DNA of 64,000 nt from Hungatella effluvii. Lineage in GTDB: Bacteria; Bacillota; Clostridia; Lachnospirales; Lachnospiraceae. A program made the position numbers and the translations under genes. The notes beneath the pieces are model-generated. The model made no database searches, was not told where the DNA came from, and saw only the letters and a list, made by a program, of their open reading frames with translations. The stretch spans positions 1-64,000 of the forward strand of contig NZ_QJKD01000001.1 in the NCBI RefSeq assembly GCF_003201875.1, given 5' to 3'. Shown here one piece after another: positions 1 to 8,332 of this stretch; position 1 is the stretch's first letter; every line of letters begins with the position of its first letter.

Positions 1-30
1 AACATTACTATATTTCGTGAAGAGAGTACA

Positions 31-71
31 AAGTGCCACAAGCCCAGTATTTCAAAGGGGTTGTGGCACTT
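31..71. repeat. 11-bp inverted repeat
   Basis: Perfect arms AAGTGCCACAA (31-41) and TTGTGGCACTT (61-71) flank a 19-base loop. There is no clear T-run on either strand, so it is only a possible terminator for a gene beyond the left edge. The rest of positions 1-145 shows no convincing gene. Confidence 0.6.
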
Positions 72-145
72 ATACGTTCATTCATGTGTCAAAGACGGGA
101 GTATACCACATAACGAGAATAATAACAATATCGTCTTCCTAATTC

Positions 146-195
146 AAAAGACAGGCCTTTCCCCTGTTTTTCCGGGAGAAGGTCTGTCTTTTTTC
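146..195 (-). terminator. Rho-independent terminator of the GH105 operon
   Basis: A long stem (GACAGGCCTTTCCC at 150-163 pairing with 174-188, some G-U pairs) ends on the minus strand in TCTTTTGAATT. It lies 17 bases past the stop of the leftward hydrolase gene and closes that operon. Confidence 0.8.
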
Positions 196-211
196 GCTCT
201 CAGCCACACAA

Positions 212-1261
212 TTAAAGCGCTCCGTCCCCTTTCATGGAATCGTACTGCAAAAGACCGGCAAAAAATGTGAGCGCCATGCCCTGTCCCCATCCCTGAATCC
301 ATTTATGGGAGATATTGCGGTAGCCTTCCCTGTCCTTCATGACAGCGGTGCCTCCGGAGACATTCATCACGCGGCCATCCTCTGTCACATTGGCCAGAAG
401 GCCCTGCACCGTTTTGTTGACATATTTTAAATAGAGAGGGTTCTTTTTCGCCAGCATCGCCGCGGCAATCCCGGCGGAGGCCGACACTTCCTCGTAGGAA
501 TCGTTATCATCCAGCAGCGTGCGCCATAAACCGGAGTCCGTCTGGTACAGCTTCAGAGCCGACAGCTGCTCGTTTAAGCTTCCCGCGATCTCTAAATACT
601 CCGGATATAAATAACACTCCGGGAGAATGTGTGCCACCTGGGACATGGTATACGCCGCCCAGCAATTGGCCCTTCCCCAGTAGAACCCGCTCATATGGTC
701 CTTTGTGATATGGTTATAGCCATGGTACCACAGCCCGTTCTTCTCATCCTGTAAATACTGGATGTGCCAGTACCACTGTTTCAGCGCATCCGCTGTCAGC
801 TCCGGTCTCTCAAGCATTACTCCAGCTCGCAGCAGAAAGAGCGCGGCCATGAAAAGCGTATCCGCCCAGCACTGTTCCGGAAAGTCATTGTCAGCCGACA
901 CCGTGTGCTGAAGGACATGGTCTCCGAACCGGAGCGCCTCATGTTCCAGATAATTCAGTTTGGCCTCTATGATATCCTTATAGACCTCCTGGCCGGTGTG
1001 CTGATACAGAGTCAGCAGCACGTGCCCCATGGCGCAGGTGTTAACAGTAAAGTCGGGAAGCCCCAGACTGATCAGTTCATCCACCCGCTCCTTCATAAGA
1101 TCCAGATACTCCTGTTTTCCCGTTGCCTCATACGCCTCCGCGATTCCGTAATACGCGACGCCGCAGGGCCAGTCCCAGGTCATATCCATCCGCATCGTCC
1201 GTTCCACGATCCGGTCCATAGTCTGTTCCATACAATTTCTGTCAAATTTCAGTTTTCCCAT
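212..1261 (-). CDS. GH105/GH88-type unsaturated rhamnogalacturonyl hydrolase
   Basis: This 349-residue protein has the (alpha/alpha)6-barrel pattern of the GH105/GH88 unsaturated glycuronyl hydrolases such as B. subtilis YteR and YesR. These remove the 4,5-unsaturated galacturonate left by rhamnogalacturonan lyases. Visible marks are WADTLFMAALFL, with the Asp expected to be catalytic, HGYNH, and WGRANCW in place of the usual WGRGNGW. There is no signal peptide, so it should act in the cytoplasm on imported oligosaccharides. It is the last gene of the operon that starts with the solute-binding protein near 4.6 kb. A GGAGG site precedes the ATG at 1261. The exact substrate is inferred from context, and the altered WGR motif may mean a shifted specificity. 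Confidence 0.85.
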   Translation of the reverse strand: MGKLKFDRNCMEQTMDRIVERTMRMDMTWDWPCGVAYYGIAEAYEATGKQEYLDLMKERVDELISLGLPDFTVNTCAMGHVLLTLYQHTGQEVYKDIIEAKLNYLEHEALRFGDHVLQHTVSADNDFPEQCWADTLFMAALFLLRAGVMLERPELTADALKQWYWHIQYLQDEKNGLWYHGYNHITKDHMSGFYWGRANCWAAYTMSQVAHILPECYLYPEYLEIAGSLNEQLSALKLYQTDSGLWRTLLDDNDSYEEVSASAGIAAAMLAKKNPLYLKYVNKTVQGLLANVTEDGRVMNVSGGTAVMKDREGYRNISHKWIQGWGQGMALTFFAGLLQYDSMKGDGAL

Positions 1262-1311
1262 CTGCCTGTTCCTCCATCTTCAACCGTCGTTTGTGCCTTG
1301 TACCTTCTTCT

Positions 1312-2157
1312 TTATCCCTTCAGCCCGCTGGTACTGATTCCCTCCACCAGATATTTCTGGAAGAAAATAAAAATAATTACTGACGGAAGAATGGATAAGG
1401 AAGCCATGGCAAACATTGCGCCGTAATCCGAGGAAGAGCCCGGATCGCAGAACAGCTTTAACGCAAGGCTGACCGGATACTTAATGGACTTATTGACGTA
1501 AAGCAGCGCGGAGAGGAAGTCATCCCATCTCCACATAAAGGAGAAGATTCCTCCTGTAACAAGGGCCGGTGTGATGAGCGGCAGGATTACTCTTCCGAAT
1601 ATCTGCGGGTAGGAACAGCCGTCGATCTTGGCCGCCTCGTCCAGTTCCTTCGGTATTCCGTCGATAAAGTTCGTCATCAGGTAAACGAAAAATCCCTGAA
1701 TCGCAAAGAAATACGGCACAATCAGCGGTAAGTAGCTTCCCACCCAGCCCAGCTTCTGATACCAGAGGTACTGCGGGATCATTAAAACCTGCGCCGGAAG
1801 CATCATGGAGAGCAGCATTGCCGCAAACAGTATTTTCTTTCCCTTGAAATCAAAACGTGCGAACCCGTACGCCACCACCGCAGATGAAATCACGGTTCCT
1901 ATCGTGGCAACTACGGAGATAAACAGTGAATTTTTGAAGAATACCAGAAAGGGAACCTTGGCAAATCCCTTTAATCCATTGATGTAATTATCCAGTGTAA
2001 ACGGATTGGGAATCAGGCTTCCTGCCGTCTGGAAAATGGTTTTGGTCTCCTTAAAGGAACTCATGAACATCCAGATCAGCGGATAGATCATGAGAATGCC
2101 AATACCGAAAACAATGACATGGTATACGACATCGCGAATTCTTTTCTTTGCCTTCAT
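1312..2157 (-). CDS. ABC sugar transporter permease (MalG/YesQ type)
   Basis: This 281-residue inner-membrane permease belongs to the binding-protein-dependent carbohydrate transporter family. It has about six hydrophobic segments and the cytoplasmic EAA loop ELDEAAKIDGCSYPQIFGR, which docks the ATPase. An upstream reading would add 29 residues. I prefer the ATG at 2157 because a GGAGGG site lies just before it and the preceding permease ends two bases upstream. It pairs with the permease at 2160-3053. No ATPase gene is in the operon, which is common for these systems because they share an MsmX/UgpC-type ATPase encoded elsewhere. Likely cargo is rhamnogalacturonan oligosaccharides, by analogy with YesOPQ. 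Confidence 0.88.
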   Translation of the reverse strand: MKAKKRIRDVVYHVIVFGIGILMIYPLIWMFMSSFKETKTIFQTAGSLIPNPFTLDNYINGLKGFAKVPFLVFFKNSLFISVVATIGTVISSAVVAYGFARFDFKGKKILFAAMLLSMMLPAQVLMIPQYLWYQKLGWVGSYLPLIVPYFFAIQGFFVYLMTNFIDGIPKELDEAAKIDGCSYPQIFGRVILPLITPALVTGGIFSFMWRWDDFLSALLYVNKSIKYPVSLALKLFCDPGSSSDYGAMFAMASLSILPSVIIFIFFQKYLVEGISTSGLKG

Positions 2158-2159
2158 GA

Positions 2160-3053
2160 TTAAAGCCCTCCTTCGTATACCCAGAATTTCTTCGTTGCAA
2201 ACAGGAACAGTGTGATCATTCCGATCATGGCCAGCATAACCCATGCCAGAGCCGCACCGTATCCGGTGTTATAGAACTCGAAGGACTGCTGGTACATATA
2301 CACCGTGTAAAACAGTGTGGAATTCATCGGTTTTCCCTGGGTGATGATGTAGCTCTGCGTAAAAGCCAGGAAACCATTAATCATCTGCATAACCAGGTTA
2401 AAGAAGATCGTCGGCGTCAGAAGCGGCAGTGTAATCCGGAAGAATTTGGAGATGCCGTTCGCGCCGTCCACATTGGCCGCCTCGTATAACGACTGCGGAA
2501 TCTGCTTTAACGAGGACAAAAAGATCAGCATGGAAGAGCCGAACTGCCACACCGCCAGGATAATCAGTACCCAGATCGCCGTCTTCGTATTGCCCAGCCA
2601 GGACATGGTGCAGTTGATGCCGACTGCCTGAAGCAGCTTGTTGATCACGCCGTCCGTGGCAAACATACGCTTCCACAGGATAGCGACCGCAACGGAGCCG
2701 CCGATGATGGATGGCAGGTAGTAAGCCGCCCGGTAGAATCCGGTCATCTTCGTGCTCTTGAGCAGCAGCATCGCCACGATCAGCGCAAATAAAAGACGCA
2801 GCGGCACAGACACAAATGCAAAGAAGAAGGTAACCTTAATGGATTTATAGAACGTTTCATCTGCAAACATGGTCTTGAAATTCTGCAGGCCCGTAAAGAC
2901 AGGCGGAGACAAAATATCATAGCTGCAGAAGGAATAGTACAGTGAAATTCCCATCGGCACTATCATGAACAGCAGGAACCCGATGGTAAACGGCATGGTA
3001 AAGATGATTCCCGCCGTGCGCTCATTATTCATTGCTTTTTTCAGCATTTTCAT
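2160..3053 (-). CDS. ABC sugar transporter permease (MalF/YesP type)
   Basis: This 297-residue membrane protein is the first permease of the operon. A first hydrophobic segment (IIFTMPFTIGFLLFMIVP) is followed by five more, and the EAA loop SLYEAANVDGANGISKFFR is present. An AGGAG site precedes the ATG at 3053. It should form a heterodimeric pore with the downstream permease and receive sugar from the lipoprotein encoded at 3203-4576. A 149-base gap containing a tandem repeat and a hairpin separates it from the binding-protein gene, so its expression is probably lower than that of the binding protein. Confidence 0.88.
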   Translation of the reverse strand: MKMLKKAMNNERTAGIIFTMPFTIGFLLFMIVPMGISLYYSFCSYDILSPPVFTGLQNFKTMFADETFYKSIKVTFFFAFVSVPLRLLFALIVAMLLLKSTKMTGFYRAAYYLPSIIGGSVAVAILWKRMFATDGVINKLLQAVGINCTMSWLGNTKTAIWVLIILAVWQFGSSMLIFLSSLKQIPQSLYEAANVDGANGISKFFRITLPLLTPTIFFNLVMQMINGFLAFTQSYIITQGKPMNSTLFYTVYMYQQSFEFYNTGYGAALAWVMLAMIGMITLFLFATKKFWVYEGGL

Positions 3054-3070
3054 AGATCTGCTCCTTTTCC

Positions 3071-3121
3071 CAATCTCAATTATTTCTCAATCTCGATTAT
3101 TTCTCAATCTCGATTATTTCC
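3071..3121. repeat. Three tandem 17-bp repeats
   Basis: CAATCTCRATTATTTCY is repeated three times without a gap (3071-3087, 3088-3104, 3105-3121), differing at one internal base plus the last base. It lies in the mRNA leader between the solute-binding-protein and permease genes. Copy number may vary between strains. Confidence 0.9.
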
Positions 3122-3130
3122 CATTCTCAA

Positions 3131-3177
3131 GAAAAGGGCGCCCCGTAAGTCAGATTATGCCGAAATAGGGACACCCT
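3131..3177 (-). terminator. Intra-operon terminator/attenuator after the binding-protein gene
   Basis: On the minus strand AGGGTGTCCC pairs with GGGGCGCCCT (10 pairs, two of them G-U) and is followed by TTTTCTTG. It lies 25 bases past the binding-protein stop, inside the operon. It probably lets only part of transcription reach the permeases, or stabilises the upstream mRNA end. Confidence 0.65.
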
Positions 3178-3202
3178 CAATATGTTTTCAGTTTACAGCC
3201 TG

Positions 3203-4576
3203 TTATTTGGCCTTTTCTGCCATGATCTTATTTCCCTCGGTATAAAGCTGTTCTGCCGCTTCCTCCGCAGTCAGTTCGCCGTAGCATACCTTTTCACCCA
3301 GCTTGTTGATTAAGTCGGATACCTCTGCGCTTCCGTTCGGATACGGAGGGTTGATCTGAGAAGAATTCGGTGTTACCACATCATTGATGAAGCTGATTAC
3401 CTTCTGATCGCTCTCAGTCAGAGACGGAGCCAGTTCCTCGGCAACCTTGGAAGAGATCGGCACGCCTCTCTCGGCCAGAAGAATCTCGTTGCAGTCCATG
3501 GAATTTGTCCAGTAGTCGATAATCTTAGCACCGGTAACCGGATCCTTGGAATCCACCGATACGGAGAAGAGCTGGGACGGTTTTAAGAAGTTGGACTTTT
3601 TCGGGTCTTTCGACGGCCATGTGGTCAAGTCTAAATTTATGTCCTCCGGAGCTGCGTTGGTAAACGCCGCATACTGGTTTGACCAGCAGAACGCTACCCA
3701 TGACATGGTTTCCGGGCTGGAACCGTAGATCAGAGGATCCTGCTCAATGGAACCCGGAGTCAGCTCTGCAAATACGCTCGGTTCAATGTACCAGCCTTCC
3801 TTCACGCCATCCTCATATACTTTGTAAAATGGTACGAATTCGTCTGCGCTGTCCACGCCCAGCTTCCCTTCGTCAAAGAGCACGTGGCCGTCATAGCCGC
3901 GGATCATGGCCTGTAAGATTTCCTGGGAGACGCCGTATGCCATGTTGGTCTTGCATCCGGTCTTTGCGTAGATTTCCTTGCTGACTGCTACGAACTCGTC
4001 CAGCGTCATGTTGTCTTTGATTTCCACTCCCGCCTGGTCGGTGATGGTCTTGTTGTAGACCATGGCCGGCGCGTTGATGCCGATTGCGATGGAATACACC
4101 TTTCCGTCAACCGATCCGGAATTAATGATGTCCTGGCTGCAGTTGTCCACATTCAGGGTGCCATCCTCGATATAAGGAGTCAAATCCACCAGAAGATTGT
4201 TGGAAACGTACTGATCCAGGTAAGCGTAATCCATCTGGATTACATCGGGAAGCGAATGGCCTGCTGCCGCGGTCGCCAGCTTATTCCAGTAATCAGACCA
4301 CTCGGAGAACTGTCCGTCGAATGTCACGCCAGGGTTCAGCTCCGAATACTTATCGAGCGCCGCCTGAGTCCTCTCGTTTCTCGTCTGGTTGCCCCACCAG
4401 GCCACCGTCAGGGACGCGTCGCCGGAAGCCGCTGCCGTCGTATTTTCAGCCGCTGCACCTGCGGTTGTCTGAGAATCTGCTCCTGTGGTGCTTCCGCTTT
4501 CCGCCGTGCCGCCGCATGCCGCCAGAGATACCGCCGCCATGGAAGCGGCCAGGACTACTGCCAATTTCTTCTTCAT
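3203..4576 (-). CDS. Sugar ABC transporter solute-binding lipoprotein (YesO type)
   Basis: This 457-residue family 1 extracellular solute-binding protein captures sugar outside the cell. The N-terminus is a lipoprotein signal (MKKKLAVVLAASMAAVSLAAC, with the lipobox LAAC), then a Ser/Thr/Ala-rich linker, then the binding domain beginning SLTVAWWGNQTR. Longer starts exist upstream. I chose the ATG at 4576 because GGAGG lies eight bases before it and the signal peptide starts there. It heads the transporter/GH105 operon and is divergent from the sensor kinase at 4823. Its promoter carries a candidate AraC-type direct repeat. Cargo is inferred to be rhamnogalacturonan-derived oligosaccharide. 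Confidence 0.88.
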   Translation of the reverse strand: MKKKLAVVLAASMAAVSLAACGGTAESGSTTGADSQTTAGAAAENTTAAASGDASLTVAWWGNQTRNERTQAALDKYSELNPGVTFDGQFSEWSDYWNKLATAAAGHSLPDVIQMDYAYLDQYVSNNLLVDLTPYIEDGTLNVDNCSQDIINSGSVDGKVYSIAIGINAPAMVYNKTITDQAGVEIKDNMTLDEFVAVSKEIYAKTGCKTNMAYGVSQEILQAMIRGYDGHVLFDEGKLGVDSADEFVPFYKVYEDGVKEGWYIEPSVFAELTPGSIEQDPLIYGSSPETMSWVAFCWSNQYAAFTNAAPEDINLDLTTWPSKDPKKSNFLKPSQLFSVSVDSKDPVTGAKIIDYWTNSMDCNEILLAERGVPISSKVAEELAPSLTESDQKVISFINDVVTPNSSQINPPYPNGSAEVSDLINKLGEKVCYGELTAEEAAEQLYTEGNKIMAEKAK

Positions 4577-4636
4577 TTTCATATCCTCCATCTTTTTCTG
4601 AAAACGGTGTTGCTCTTCCGTTTCGTTTGTAAGTTT

Positions 4637-4709
4637 ATTATAAACTGGTTTCCTCCGATACCGGTATAAATAAAACCGACTTCCTTTTAGAAAAAACCGA
4701 CTTTCCTTT
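4637..4709 (-). promoter_or_regulatory. Promoter of the transporter operon with AraC-type direct repeats
   Basis: A perfect TATAAT (minus strand, 4637-4642) has only a poor -35 (ACCGGT at 4660-4665). Directly upstream are two copies of AAAGGAAGTCGGTTTT-like sequence; the + strand cores CCGACTT lie at 4676-4682 and 4697-4703, 21 bp apart. Two half-sites two helical turns apart next to a weak -35 are typical of activation by AraC-family proteins. The divergent YesN-type regulator is the obvious candidate. Confidence 0.65.
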
Positions 4710-4717
4710 CCGAAATC

Positions 4718-4746
4718 TTGAGTTTGCAATGCAATTATTATATACT
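4718..4746 (+). promoter_or_regulatory. Promoter of the sensor kinase/regulator operon
   Basis: TTGAGT (4718-4723), a 17-base spacer and TATACT (4741-4746) form a good sigma-A promoter, with a start expected near 4753 and a leader of about 70 bases before the kinase ATG. Confidence 0.65.
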
Positions 4747-4822
4747 GTCCATGTACCATTTGTAACCATGCTTTTCTACTTCAACCGAAATCTTAAATAT
4801 AGAAAGAAGCAGGTCAATTCTC

Positions 4823-6637
4823 ATGAAAAAACGGGCAGAAACCTTAAAAGCAAAGCTCCTTACCTTGTTTAAAAACCTCTCGCTGAGATGGAAGATTTTC
4901 TTTATTGTACTGTTAAACGTCGTCTCTCTCCTACTGTTTTCCCTCATTGGCTTTACCATACTGTCAAAGACCTATAATGAACTGCTCTACCGATCCATTG
5001 CGGGAAATTTGAGTTTTTCAGCAAATACCATCTCTGCAAATTTAAAGGATGTGGAGCGCCTGTCCTCCATCATCCTGTCGACGCCATCCATCCAGACATC
5101 TCTCTCCGCGATCCACGAGTCGGATGATGCCGTGGTCCGTTCCAATGCTAACCGGAGCATCAACACCGCCCTTTCATCCTATTATGAGACATTCCGGCAG
5201 AACGGCGTCTCCTACATCGTCCTGTATAACGATGCATTTTCCAATACGACCAACTGGGCCGCCTACGAAAGGACCGATTCGGCTTTTATCCATAATGCCC
5301 TGGAGAATGCGGAGGCCGGCGACGGTGCGGTCAGCTGGACCACCGGAGGCGGCAGTACTTCCGGCCTCTTTCTCGGAAGAAATATCAGGAAAATCGAGGC
5401 GCTGGATTTCTCCACCATCGGAAGGCTGCTGATCTACGTGGATACCGACAGGCTGATCAATACGATCAACCGTTCCTTCCAGACCTTCGATACCGGCTAC
5501 TACATTCTGGCAGACGGGCCGGACACCATCTACTCCTCGGCCGGCCTCTCCAAAGACCTGGTAACCCAGACGCTCCAGCTGGAGGACGACACGTATCAGA
5601 CCCTTCGGGTGGACAACCACACCTATTTCGCAGTGAGCAGCAAGATTCCGTATTACGACTGGCGCTACATCAGCCTGATCCCGTTTGACTCCATCATCCA
5701 CTCCATCGGACGCTCCGCGAAAATCATTCTGGGCATCATGGTGCTCGGCATTCTGATCGCCCTTGCCTTAACGCAGTGGCTGATTTACTCCATTCTGCGC
5801 CATTTCAACGCACTGATCGTTAAGATGGATGGATTCAGTAAAAATGAGCTCACCCTGGAGCAGTCCGCCTACGATTACAGCGTCCGAAACGATGAGATCG
5901 GACGGCTTCACCAGCGTTTCGACCGGATGGCCACCCGGATCCGGACCCTGGTGGACACAAATTATAAAAATGAACTGCTGCGCAAGGAAGCCCAGATCAA
6001 GGCGCTGGAATCCCAGATCAACCCGCATTTCCTCTATAATACGCTGGAATCCATCAACTGGAGGGCAAAGGCGTCCAAAAACGCGGAGATCTCCATGATG
6101 GCAGAGTCTCTCGGAACGCTGCTCCGCTCTACCCTCAGCAATCACGAGTCCCTGGTGGAACTGGACTACGAGCTGGAGCTGGTCCGCGCCTACATCACGA
6201 TACAGAAAATACGGTTCGAGGACCGCCTGGACTTTGTCTCCCTGGTGGCCGATGATCTGCATCATATCCTGATGCCGCCGCTGACCATACAGCCGCTCAT
6301 AGAAAATGCCATCCGCTACGGCATGGAAGAGATGACAGAGACCTGCCACGTGGAACTCCTGGTGCGCCACGAAGGCGATAAGGTCCTGATCCGGGTTAAA
6401 AACAACGGTTCCGTTTTTGAAGAAGACCTTCTTGAAAAATTAAGGAGCCGGGAAAAGCAGCCGAACGGCTTCGGCATCGGTCTCATGAATATTGACCAGC
6501 GCATCCGTTTGCTGTTTGGCGATGCCTGCGGTCTTGAGTTAAAAAATGAGGACGACTGCGCAACCGCTGATATCCATATACCATTTCAAGTCAAGGAGAA
6601 CCAATCATATGCTGAAACTGATCATTGCAGACGATGA
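4823..6637 (+). CDS. YesM-type sensor histidine kinase
   Basis: This 604-residue membrane kinase has two transmembrane segments (about residues 24-50 and 298-322) flanking an extracellular sensor of about 250 residues. A HAMP region, a His_kinase domain with phospho-acceptor His402 in NPHFLYNTLESINW, and a C-terminal ATPase domain (PLIENAIRYGM, NGFGIGLMNID) follow. This is the LytS/YesM class that partners AraC-type response regulators. Its end overlaps the regulator gene by 29 bases, so the two are translationally coupled. It probably senses extracellular pectic fragments or the loaded binding protein and controls the divergent transporter operon. The Shine-Dalgarno before the ATG is weak (AAGCAGG). 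Confidence 0.92.
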   Translation: MKKRAETLKAKLLTLFKNLSLRWKIFFIVLLNVVSLLLFSLIGFTILSKTYNELLYRSIAGNLSFSANTISANLKDVERLSSIILSTPSIQTSLSAIHESDDAVVRSNANRSINTALSSYYETFRQNGVSYIVLYNDAFSNTTNWAAYERTDSAFIHNALENAEAGDGAVSWTTGGGSTSGLFLGRNIRKIEALDFSTIGRLLIYVDTDRLINTINRSFQTFDTGYYILADGPDTIYSSAGLSKDLVTQTLQLEDDTYQTLRVDNHTYFAVSSKIPYYDWRYISLIPFDSIIHSIGRSAKIILGIMVLGILIALALTQWLIYSILRHFNALIVKMDGFSKNELTLEQSAYDYSVRNDEIGRLHQRFDRMATRIRTLVDTNYKNELLRKEAQIKALESQINPHFLYNTLESINWRAKASKNAEISMMAESLGTLLRSTLSNHESLVELDYELELVRAYITIQKIRFEDRLDFVSLVADDLHHILMPPLTIQPLIENAIRYGMEEMTETCHVELLVRHEGDKVLIRVKNNGSVFEEDLLEKLRSREKQPNGFGIGLMNIDQRIRLLFGDACGLELKNEDDCATADIHIPFQVKENQSYAETDHCRR

Positions 6638-8165
6638 ACGCATCATTCGGGAGACCATATCCACAATTATTGACTGGAGCCAGTATGGAATTGAACTGGC
6701 CGGTCTCTGTTCCAACGGAATCGAGGCCTACAACATGATTTTAGATGAATCTCCGGACCTGGTCATCACAGATATCCGCATGCCGGGCATGAACGGGCTG
6801 GAGCTGATCGGCCGGATATCCGAGACGGATCTGGATACCCAGTTCATCCTGCTCTCCGGCTACGGGGAATTTGAATACGCCAAACAGGCCATGAAATACG
6901 GAGTCCGCCACTATCTTTTAAAGCCCTGTAATGAGCAGCAGATCATTGACGCCGTAAAGGAAAGTGTCAGCGACTGCTACGCCAAGCGCCAGGCGCGCCG
7001 GATATTGGACTCCCAGTTCAGCCAGGCGGACAGCATCCGCCACAATGTAGTCTCCAGTATCATCAACGACGCTCTCTATCTGGAGAAATCGCTGGATGAG
7101 ATTATTCCCACCTATGAGCCCTACATGGATTTTTACTTTACGCCCTACCGTCTGTTCTACATTTACTATCTGGAACAGGAGAATCTGGAAGAATTTCTGG
7201 GCCTTCTAAGCGATTTTGCCCAGAACTGTCTGCCGCAGGTCAGCATCTACGGAATCTATGTGCGAAATACCTTTTTGATCTTCTGTCAGGACATCTCTTT
7301 TGACTTCGGCCAGCTGAAGGCGAAGCTGGACCGCGTCAGCTTAGAGGGCCAGCACACCAGCCTGGAGCTTCAAATGGAGACGTATTCCGACTTAAAAGGC
7401 CTGTTCGGCGTCGTCCTCGAGAAGATCCGCAGATTCAGCACCTTTTACTACGTAAACAATTACCACGCATTATGCACCTGCAATTATACCGCAATCACCC
7501 AGGAAACTGAAAATTACTGCCGCGCCATTGCCGAGGGCAGCGCCTCCGCCATGGAAAGCCTCATGGAACTGATCTCCGATATCATGGACATCCGTTTCCT
7601 CAAACAGCTGTCCGGCAGTATGTTCCTGAAAATCACGCTCGGCAACCCGAATATATCCGGCTCCGGCCTCACGGAGTGGCTGATGCAGGCCGAGGGGGAG
7701 AGTGATCTTGACGCGCTGAAGAAATCTGTCTTTCAAAAGCTCACAGAGCTTATGGAAGGCTGCTCCAGAACGGAAACTGTCAGCAGCATGACCAGGCAGA
7801 TATTTACATATATCAGGGAAAATCTGGAGAATCCCAACCTGACGCTGAAATATATAGCGGAGCAGCAATTATATATGAATGTAGACTATGTATCCAGAAA
7901 ATTTCAGAAGGAGACCGGCATACGCTTTTCCGATTACCTGACCAATGAGCGGATTCAAAAGGCAAAGGAATACATCGAAAACGAGGAGATGGACCGGATC
8001 TCGGATATTGCCGAGCGGGTCGGCTTCGGCAACAATCCACAGTATTTTTCCCAGCTTTTCAAGAAAAAGACCGGCATGGCCCCCAGCGCCTACATCACCG
8101 GCTTACGCGGACCGTCCGGCCCAGCGGAACCCAGTGCATCCCAGCGTAAATACACCACTATATAG
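6609..8165 (+). CDS. YesN-type response regulator with AraC DNA-binding domain
   Basis: This 518-residue protein has an N-terminal receiver domain with phospho-acceptor Asp55 (VITDIRMPGMNG) and Lys at KPCN, a middle region of about 270 residues, and a C-terminal AraC-type double helix-turn-helix (RFSDYLTNERIQKAKEYI, VGFGNNPQYFSQLFKKKTG). The ATG at 6609 follows AAGGAG (6593-6598); a reading starting 63 bases earlier has no such site. It pairs with the preceding kinase and probably binds the CCGACTT repeats upstream of the transporter operon. Its last codons and TAG stop fall inside the left arm of a 33-bp foldback sequence, so its C-terminal tail may differ from close relatives. Confidence 0.92.
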   Translation: MLKLIIADDERIIRETISTIIDWSQYGIELAGLCSNGIEAYNMILDESPDLVITDIRMPGMNGLELIGRISETDLDTQFILLSGYGEFEYAKQAMKYGVRHYLLKPCNEQQIIDAVKESVSDCYAKRQARRILDSQFSQADSIRHNVVSSIINDALYLEKSLDEIIPTYEPYMDFYFTPYRLFYIYYLEQENLEEFLGLLSDFAQNCLPQVSIYGIYVRNTFLIFCQDISFDFGQLKAKLDRVSLEGQHTSLELQMETYSDLKGLFGVVLEKIRRFSTFYYVNNYHALCTCNYTAITQETENYCRAIAEGSASAMESLMELISDIMDIRFLKQLSGSMFLKITLGNPNISGSGLTEWLMQAEGESDLDALKKSVFQKLTELMEGCSRTETVSSMTRQIFTYIRENLENPNLTLKYIAEQQLYMNVDYVSRKFQKETGIRFSDYLTNERIQKAKEYIENEEMDRISDIAERVGFGNNPQYFSQLFKKKTGMAPSAYITGLRGPSGPAEPSASQRKYTTI

Positions 8166-8295
8166 CACCCGCTCTCCACGCCAGGCGCACGCCTGCGAAG
8201 CTAGTCGTAGCGCCCACTACACCGTCGCTTCGCAGACGCACACCTGACGCGGATATCAGGCACTATATAGTGGTGTATTTACGCCGGGATGCACT
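8133..8295. repeat. Foldback element with 33-bp inverted arms
   Basis: Left arm 8133-8165 and right arm 8263-8295 are inverted copies with one mismatch (core GCGTAAATACACCACTATATAG). The 97-base centre contains a second perfect stem, CTGCGAAGC (8193-8201) with GCTTCGCAG (8227-8235), extended by imperfect pairs. It spans the response-regulator stop codon and ends 37 bases before the esterase start. No T-run follows it. It may be a miniature element, an invertible segment or an mRNA structure. Confidence 0.85.
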
Positions 8296-8332
8296 AGCGT
8301 ATTTGAAAATTCATTTCAGGAGGAACTTTAAG

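Noticed and set aside
4599..4612. CcpA cre-like site TGAAAACGGTGTTG in the leader of the transporter operon
   Set aside because: The last two consensus bases fail, so I do not count it.
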